A stretch of DNA of 64,000 nucleotides. It comes from Erodium maritimum (taxonomy: Eukaryota; Streptophyta; Magnoliopsida; Geraniales; Geraniaceae). Positions 57,501-64,000 of this stretch are shown piece by piece; position 1 is the stretch's first letter, and each line of letters starts with the position of its first letter. Position numbers and translations under genes: made by a program. The stretch spans positions 50,090,546 to 50,154,545 of the forward strand of contig OY997589.1 of the NCBI GenBank assembly GCA_963921825.1, in the 5' to 3' direction. The notes below the pieces were generated by a model. It was not told the origin of the DNA, did no database searches, and saw only the letters and a program-made list of their open reading frames with translations.

Positions 57501-58216
57501 GACTCTAATACTCCTGAAGAGTTGAAATAGAAGAGAAATGAGGAAATTCACATGAATTACTCACATATAAAAAATCATGGAATCGAAAATCGGTTTCCAT
57601 TGATAAGGGCATTACGATTACCATGATTGAAATGGTAGATGATTTTGACATTGAACCACGTGGTCTTGACTAATGTCATTTAAAGACATGTTTGTCCAAT
57701 ACGAGAAAAGGTCATTCCAGAAGAATTGACTTATTGGCATAATGTCCAATGTTCAAACCATGATCAAAACATCGAAGGATGTTTTCCCAGCTGGGTATAG
57801 ATGAATGAGAAAACAAAGATGCTGAATATAAAGCACGCCTTATAAAGGTATTTTCTCAAATGACTTGAAGTCAACTTTTGATAAAGTTATGTTGTGTGAT
57901 CACCATGGTATATTAGATATATGTACCCATTGCTAATGGTACTTTTAAGTGCCGACATTTATAAAAGTCCCCGAAGGACCTGCATTGCCTGAAGCATTGC
58001 AGTTTGCCTGAAGCATTGCAGTTTTCCTGAAGCATTGTAGTTTTCCTGAAGCAAACCTTATGCATTGCCTGAAGCAAATCCCTTTAAAATTTAAATTGCC
58101 AGAAGCAATGTCATTTCCCAAAGAATTTATGATTATATAGAGAAACGACTCTCTAAAGGGTTTGATTTGCATGAGGTAATGAGACATGGTATGAGAAACC
58201 ATGTACTCAGTAAGCA

Positions 58217-58560
58217 GTGTGGGTCGATAATATATGGACTCCTGAAGAGGTCCTTGAAACTGCAGTATGTCTAAAGAAAGACTTTCAAATGAAATATTTG
58301 ATGATTAAGTATTGTCTCGGCCTGAAGATCGAGCGTATTTTCAAATGGATCCATAAATATGCATATGTTAAGAAACGCTTGAAGCGTGTACTACTTGATA
58401 TTCAAACGATCGATCGATATTTAGATCTTAAAGAGAATCTCATTTGTCTCAAAGGGATGAAAAGATATTTGGTCCTGAAGTACCATATCTAAATTTGAGA
58501 CGTTATATTGTACAAGGCCTAACAGAAAATTCGCAGTAAAAGTGCTAGCTAGTTTGAGTT
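58217..58560 (+). pseudogene. Reverse transcriptase C-terminal fragment of the copia element
   Basis: A 91-codon frame from 58,217 contains LKKDFQMKYLMIKYCLGLKI and KWIHKYAYVKKRLKRVL, matching the copia RT end (F.MKDLG...LGL.I ... Y..KVLKRF). TRPNRKFAVKVLA in another frame near 58,520 matches the following TRPDIAFAVN.LA block. The YVDD region is not found upstream. No function is possible. Confidence 0.75.
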
Positions 58561-59629
58561 CAGAAACTACTTACCGGTTTTGAGATTGAAGCAGATCTTC
58601 AAAGCATGTCCCGGGACAGTTATAGTATGTAAAGACAGTTTTTCAGTGTTCAGTATTTTTGGTTGCAACCATTAGCTGTTCAGAAATCCTTTTATCATGA
58701 ACTCCGGAAGAGTCATGAGATTGACGTCAATCAGAATCATGAAGTGAAAATCCTATAGGTTTGCTCACTGGAAGTCTATCGACATCAATTTTGGGAAAGT
58801 CAGTGTACAAGATATATGAGTCGACTTTTCAAGAAACCGAGATTACTCATTCGGTCTTCAGGGGGAGCGATAGGCAGGGGGAGTATGTTTCCGTGTGCTG
58901 CACTCTTTTTCCCTTATTCAGGTTTTGTCCCACGAGGTTTTCCTGGAAAGGTTTTTAACGAGGCAGCTGTTATGCACGTCCAACTCACCAGAAGTGAGTA
59001 AATGGAAGAAACACTCTACTCGGTATGACTTTCCTGACATCCACTTGTTGAGAAATTAATATTCAAGATCAGAGTACGTCGACTCAACCGAACAACCAAA
59101 GTAACCTGCCTGAAGTCAGGGGGAGACATGTTTGTGCGTTGTACTCTTTTTCCCTTATCCGAGTTTTGTCCCATAGGGTTTTCTTGGAAAGGTTTTTAAC
59201 GAGGCACCATCGAGCACAACTCCAAGCACATGTCGTGCGTTGCACTCTTTTCCTTACAGGTTTTTGTCCCGCCGGATTTTCCTGAGGAGGTTTTTAATGA
59301 GGCAACTTAAGGCACGTCTGATAATTTTTGTACATGGTGGTGTCCAAGGGGGAGTGTTGTAAAATGAGTGGACCCCACCATCCTAATCAATTGCATGCAA
59401 AAGCACGTGGCATTCATATGAACTAGTATGGATGAGTAAGCTTAAGAATGCTTCTTAAGGAAGCTTTCCTTCATATGTGTATATATGTACATGGGTACAG
59501 AGAATAATAAGAAGAAAAAACAATGAGAACATGAGCTTATATTTTGCTTTTGTCTTGTAATACTGGTTTGGCTCGGCAACACTATGATGTATAATTTATA
59601 GAGTGTTTTATATCAACTGAATTACAACA

Positions 59630-59890
59630 CATAGAGAGTTACATAATTTTACATAGGGAGTTGAAGAAATATATACTGAGAGTTACAGAATTTTACACAG
59701 AATTCTAAAATTTTAGCCCCAACTATTACAATATTACCGAAATATACACTTAGAGTTACAGAATTTTACATGGATGGTTACATATTTACATACCAATAAC
59801 AAATCTAAGCACAATATAAATGTTACATCAATGTCCACATGGAAATACAAAATTTTAACTATCAAAATTGTCATATATAATAAGCTCTCC
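59630..59890. repeat. AT-rich spacer with short repeats
   Basis: GAGTTACAGAATTTTACA-type units recur at about 59,680, 59,755 and in weaker form nearby, between the copia 3' LTR and the LINE. No gene or known element end is seen. Confidence 0.5.
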
Positions 59891-60258
59891 ACACACCTCC
59901 AGGAGAGGTTCCCGACCCACCCTACTTAGGGTTTACCGCCGTCACGCTCTCCGTCGCCGGCGATCACCGCCACTTCCTCTGCCTCCGGCGATCTCGCCGC
60001 CCTCACCCAATCTGTTCTACCTTCAAGTCGCTGCCACAGAACCCCGCCTCTACCAACATCTTCGAGTGGACGTTTCTGCTGTTCATCGTCTCCCTCAATC
60101 ACTGATCTCCCTCCGCTGCTAGTGAAGCCGGAGAAGACGCCGGTTACCGAGACATCGGACGACCCCGGCGGGACTGTCGCGCTTCCTCCATCGCCCGTGA
60201 CACCGACAGGTACCATCGCTCCTGCTCTTTTTTCTAGGGTTCCTGTTTGTCTTTTGCA
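59890..60258 (+). other. GC-rich 5' region of the LINE
   Basis: A sharp change to GC-rich, CpG-rich sequence marks the probable 5' part of the LINE. It holds short overlapping frames but no ORF1 (Gag-like, CCHC) domain I can recognise, so ORF1 is either deleted or this copy is 5'-truncated. No poly-A tail or target duplication can be checked because the 3' end is outside the window. Confidence 0.5.
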
Positions 60259-63200
60259 ATGCCGATTATGTTGGCTTGGAACTGTCGGGGGCTGGGAACG
60301 GATCATAACCGTCGCCAGCTGAAGGATATGGTAGGTCGTTTCAGACCCGACATTTTGTTCTTGACCGAAACCCGCCATGTGGATTCCCGTAATTCGAGGT
60401 CCCGCCTCGCTATTCTGCGCAGAACACTAGGTTTTCATGGTGGTACAGGTATACCAGGTATTATCCCACAGGCCGTCCCGGGTCTTCGTCCCCCGTCGAA
60501 CGAAGGGGGAATCATGATGTTATGGGCTGAAAAATGTGCGGTTAGGGTCCTGTCGATGCAGCAAACACATATCGATACGATAATCCAGATTGGACGAGGC
60601 ACCATTCCGGTTCACAGGCATTTACGCAGAACCAGTCTGGGAAAACCGTCATATGACTTGGGACAATTTAAGGCTATTGGCCACAATTTCGGCGCCGGTA
60701 GAGTGGATCCTACTGGGGGATTTCAACGGTATCCTCCGACCTTCAGAAAAACGAGGTGGCCGGGCTTACCCTTTAGCTCTTATGCAAGGCTTCCAACAGA
60801 CCATCTCTGATATTGACGTGGAAGAGGTGTCACTACAGGTGTACCAGTTCACGTGGTCCCGTGGTCAGGACCCTGAGACGCATGTGGAATGTCAAATGGA
60901 TAGGGCCTTCATCTCTCCGCAGGCTCGTCTTCGGTTCAGGGACGTGTCATTACAGAATTTGAGAGTCTCAACATCGGACCATAAGCCCATCCTGCTTCAG
61001 CTCCATAAGGACCCGGTGGAACGACAGCCTCGCCAGTTTCGTTTCGAGAACATGTGGTTAAACCATCCTGAATGTGGTACTCTGGTCCAATCTGAATGGG
61101 GTAAGCCATGGAACCGCCACATCAAGCATCACATCAAAGATATCGAAGTTTCGCTGGATGACTGGGGCCAGACAGTTTATCGGGACAATATTAACCAGAT
61201 CAGACGTCTACAGAGGACATTAGCCGAGCTAAATGGTCGGACTGATAGACAGGGAATCAAACGGCGTCTAGCAATCCAGAAACAGTATAATAAGTCTTTG
61301 GCAACAAAAGAACAGTTCTGGCGTCACAGAGCGAAACAACATTGGCTAGGGGAAGGGGACTGAAATACAAAGTTCTTCCAGAGATCGGTTACGAAGCGGC
61401 AGGCTAAAAACAAATTGAAGACTCTGATCAATGATGAAGGGGTGGAACTGCAATGGCATACGGGAATAAGTGAGCTGCTACACTCCTACTTTTTCCAACA
61501 TTTTCACGGCAGGCGACATTGCAGATTATGATCTCCCCATTCATGTCCCGTGTATGATCACCTCGGCACAAAATATGCAACTGACCAAGAGGGTAACAGA
61601 CGCGGAAGTGCGTCATGCAGAATTCTAAATGGGACCGTCGAAATCACCAGGTTCAGACGGACTTAACCCGAAGTTCTTTCAACACTTTTGGGATACTTTG
61701 TCTCCAGAGGTGATAGATTTTGTCCGTACTACAGTGGTGACGTGTACCATTGACCAGGACGTTAACAAAACCACTCTGATTCTGATTCCAAAGATCCCAT
61801 GGGCAAAGAAGATTGCAGAATTGAGGCCGATCGCCCTATGTAACGTTATATTTAGAATCCTTTCAAAAGTTCTGGCGAACCGGATAAAACCACTCTTGGA
61901 CCTGATTATTTCTACAAACCAGAGAGCCTTTGTGCCAGGCAGACACATTCAGGACCCCTATGAGATCATACATAATCTCCGGCGCAGAACACAAGGGCAA
62001 CGAGGATTTATGGCCTTAAAATTGGATATGAGAAAGGCCTACGACGGGGTGGAGTGGTCTTTCCTGTTATATATGATGGGAGCCTTTGGATTCGGTATGG
62101 GGTGGCGGGCTATGGTCTTGGATTGTATGCGGTCCATACAGTATACAGTGAGTTCTAATGGAAAGCATACGGCACCATTCACAACAGGACGGGGTATTAG
62201 GCAAGGTGATCCTTTATCTCCGTACTTATTCTTGTTCTGTATGGAGGGTCTGTCCCGTATGCTCAGCCAAGCAGAGAGGGCTAGAAAGATTCATGGAGTC
62301 TCGGTGGCCAGAGGGGCACCGCTTGTCTCCCATATACTCTTTACGGATGATTGCTATATCTTCTGCAGGGCGGATCGCGAAGAGGTGTCCCAGATGAACC
62401 AAATCCTTCATATGTTTGGTCGTCTCTCGGGCCAGGTCATCAATAAAGGTAAATCGTCCATATTTTTCAGTACTAATACAACTTCGGCCAACAGGTCGGC
62501 CTGCTACGACATCTTGGGGATTCAAGAAATCTCTGGTCCGACTAAGTATCTGGGGGTTCCCAATATGTTGGGCCAACGAAAAGGCCAGATCCTCCTATTT
62601 TTGTGCGACCGAATCATGGCCAAGATTGGAACCTGGGATGGTCAGATGCTGTCTACAAGGGGTAAGGAGGTGATGATCAAGTCAGTTCTCCAAGCTATGT
62701 CGATCTATGCGATGAGTGTGTTCCTGTTCCCAAGGGAATCTATCAATAAGATCCACGTCGCATTAGCTCGATACTGGTGGGCGGGTACCCCCAGAGGCAC
62801 GAGACCGATTATTTGGCAGGATTGGGCGAAACTGTGCAGGCCAAAGGAGGATGGTGGAATGGGTTTCCGGGACATGAGGGCCATGAACATTGCAATGCTG
62901 GCAAAAATGGGGTGGAAGCTCTTATCCCAACCCGATTGCTTGGTTGCCCGTATCCTCAAAGCAAGATATTATCCGAAGAGCGACTTCCTTTCAGCGGAGG
63001 GAGGGAATGGACCCAGTCAGATCTAGACGGGACTCCGGGAAACCCAGGGACTGGCCGCTGGCACGTATCGGCAGGAACGACAGTCTGGACAGGAATATGG
63101 GACCAAGACATCCAACCCCGCATCAAGGTATTCCTCTGGCGAGCTCTTTCTGGTACCCTACAGGTTGCGGTTAATCTCCAGACAAAGTTTGTCCCAATTC

Positions 63201-64000
63201 CGGACACTTGCCAAATGTGTCAAACTGCACAGGAATCTACGGACCATCTCTTGCTATATTGCCCCTTTGCAAGATTTGTCTGGGACATTGCAGGCTTACC
63301 AATCCTCGTTCCCTTATCGGCCTCGTTACATGATTGGCTTTTTGCCCTGTTTTTGTTGCCGGATCCTCCGGCCCAGAGTAAAGCATGTCTAGTTTTGTGG
63401 GAGATATGGAAAGCGAAGAATGCTATGGTCTGGGACCAAGCTACCTCCACTCCACAGGAGCTGGTTGCCACGGTCCTCAGTAATTAGTATAGCTGGTTAG
63501 AAGTATAGAATGGTCGACCAAAACCCGCCATTATCCCCCAGCACAGGCAAACTAGCTGGAATCCACCTCCTCCTACCTAGACTTTGATCAATGTAGATGG
63601 AGTGACCTTTGCGGACTCAGGTCAATTTTATTGGAGTTGGATATGCCGTACAGAAATGGGGGGGGGGGGGGGGGGGGGGGGGGTCCGGGAAGCGAGGAAT
63701 GGTTGTGGGAGTGGTTCCCTAAACCCTAAATACTCGGAGGCAATGGAAATCTGGCAGGCCCTAGAATGGATCCAAGCATCGCACTCCTCCAGGGTCATTA
63801 TACAGAGCGACGCCCAGTACCTGGTGCAATTGATTCAAGGAACACATCAGGTCTTCTCCCCTTTGGGCCGGTTGGTAGACGACTGCCGGACCCTGTTAGC
63901 TACTCTCGAGGATGTCCAACTCGAGTATATCTTTAGGTCAGCGAACGGTGCAGCCCATTGGCTAGCCCGGGAAGCCCGTTCTTCGCATGTCCTCTTATGG
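60259..64000 (+). pseudogene. L1-type LINE ORF2: endonuclease, reverse transcriptase, zinc-binding region, RNase H (runs off the edge)
   Basis: ATG 60,259 starts the apurinic-type endonuclease: MLAWNCRGLG, DILFLTETR, then after a frameshift near 60,590 GIYAEP, LLGDFNGIL, SDHKPILL. A stop sits at the GD(R)NTKFF motif (61,361-61,363) and a frameshift follows near 61,500. RT occupies 61,629-63,026: GPSKSPGSDGLNPKFFQHFW, LRPIALCNVIFRI, LDMRKAYDGVEW, RGIRQGDPLSPYLF, FTDDCYIF (usually FADD), SGQVINKGKS and KYLGVPNMLGQRKG. Another frameshift leads to the zinc-binding region CQMCQTAQESTDHLLLYC. After the stop at 63,485-63,487 an RNase H-like domain begins (NVDG near 63,590) and, after a poly-G frameshift, continues to the edge (SANGAAHWLAREAR). 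All expected L1-type domains are present but broken four or more times. Confidence 0.9.
63658..63683 (+). repeat. 26-base G homopolymer in the LINE RNase H domain
   Basis: An uninterrupted run of 26 G residues in the RNase H coding region, where the family normally has a short Gly-containing segment. It shifts the frame unless its length is a multiple of three relative to the ancestor. Such runs are unstable and error-prone in sequencing. Confidence 0.9.

Larger units (their letters stand above)
55258..59629 (+). mobile_element. Degenerate Ty1/copia element
   Basis: The remnant 5' LTR end (55,258-55,288) matches the end of the 3' LTR (59,355-59,629, 275 bp, TGTTGTAAAATG...ATTACAACA). A polypurine tract AAGGGGGAG precedes the 3' LTR. 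The domain order, read through many stops, is copia-like: gag region, GAG-pre-integrase near 56,640, a linker with a minisatellite, RT traces near 57,940-58,500, and an RNase H-like region. The order integrase before RT defines Ty1/copia. The integrase is mostly deleted. Confidence 0.85.

Noticed and set aside
55258-59629. Whether the copia-like region could be an endogenous viral sequence
   Set aside because: It has copia domain order, a 275-bp LTR and a polypurine tract. No movement-protein, coat or envelope sequence is seen.
59868-60378. A possible host gene start with a GC-rich first exon
   Set aside because: Frames are short and overlap on both strands, and the region leads directly into LINE endonuclease. 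A LINE 5' region is the simpler reading.

Overview
This window is repeat-rich nuclear DNA from a flowering plant, probably a eudicot. The evidence is plant-type Ty3/gypsy chromoviruses with initiator tRNA-Met primer sites, a degenerate Ty1/copia element, an L1-type LINE with an RNase H tail, FAR1/MULE transposase sequence and Ulp1 protease sequence of the kind carried by plant Mutator-like elements. I see no clear single-copy host gene, tRNA, rRNA or CRISPR array. The species cannot be named from this sequence.

Backbone. From 15,929 to about 53,700 there is one older element, about 13 kb once younger insertions are removed. It carries (i) a Ulp1/C48 cysteine protease gene (+; 16,436-28,502), (ii) a FAR1/MULE-type transposase gene (-; 47,213-32,091), (iii) four small helical, coiled-coil-like genes, all on the minus strand (29,658-29,329; 31,302-30,985; 48,262-47,888; 52,265-52,002), and (iv) two very acidic genes with a KRR(K/R)L basic patch (+; 30,178-30,534 and 52,849-53,367). 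A small helical gene and an acidic gene form a divergent pair twice. The introns and intergenic spacers of the whole block are filled with a dispersed short motif, about TTTG(C/A)G(A/G)ATA, which I do not see in the exons or in the inserted retrotransposons. I interpret the block as a giant Mutator-like element with accessory genes. The motif field resembles the one that VANC proteins recognise in Arabidopsis VANDAL elements. Every major gene is now damaged. Neither terminus is visible.

Younger insertions in the backbone. A 9.2-kb gypsy element (D, 18,819-28,012, TSD TTATT) splits the Ulp1 catalytic domain. A 12.0-kb gypsy element (E, 33,775-45,767, TSD AACAT) splits the transposase. A 3.0-kb solo LTR (48,773-51,739, TSD AACGA) sits in a spacer. 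Two solo LTRs are nested inside these insertions: 21,521-24,508 (TSD TTTCC) in D and 33,910-35,595 (TSD AAAAG) in E.

Left flank (1-15,928). Three partial copies of the same chromovirus lie in alternating orientation: A (-, 1 to ~4,212), B (+, ~4,213-11,010) and C (-, 11,011-15,928). A keeps the Gag C-terminus and protease. B, C, D and E all lack gag. B and D also lack reverse transcriptase, through an identical deletion between two copies of GGCGACGAG that are still separate in E. A 490-bp Mutator-type MITE with a 9-bp TSD sits in the 5' LTR of B, and the empty site is preserved in the 3' LTR of B.

Right flank (53,702-64,000). This holds a truncated chromovirus LTR, a heavily mutated Ty1/copia element (55,258-59,629) with a 275-bp 3' LTR, a short AT-rich spacer, and a LINE whose endonuclease, reverse transcriptase, zinc-binding and RNase H parts run off the right edge.
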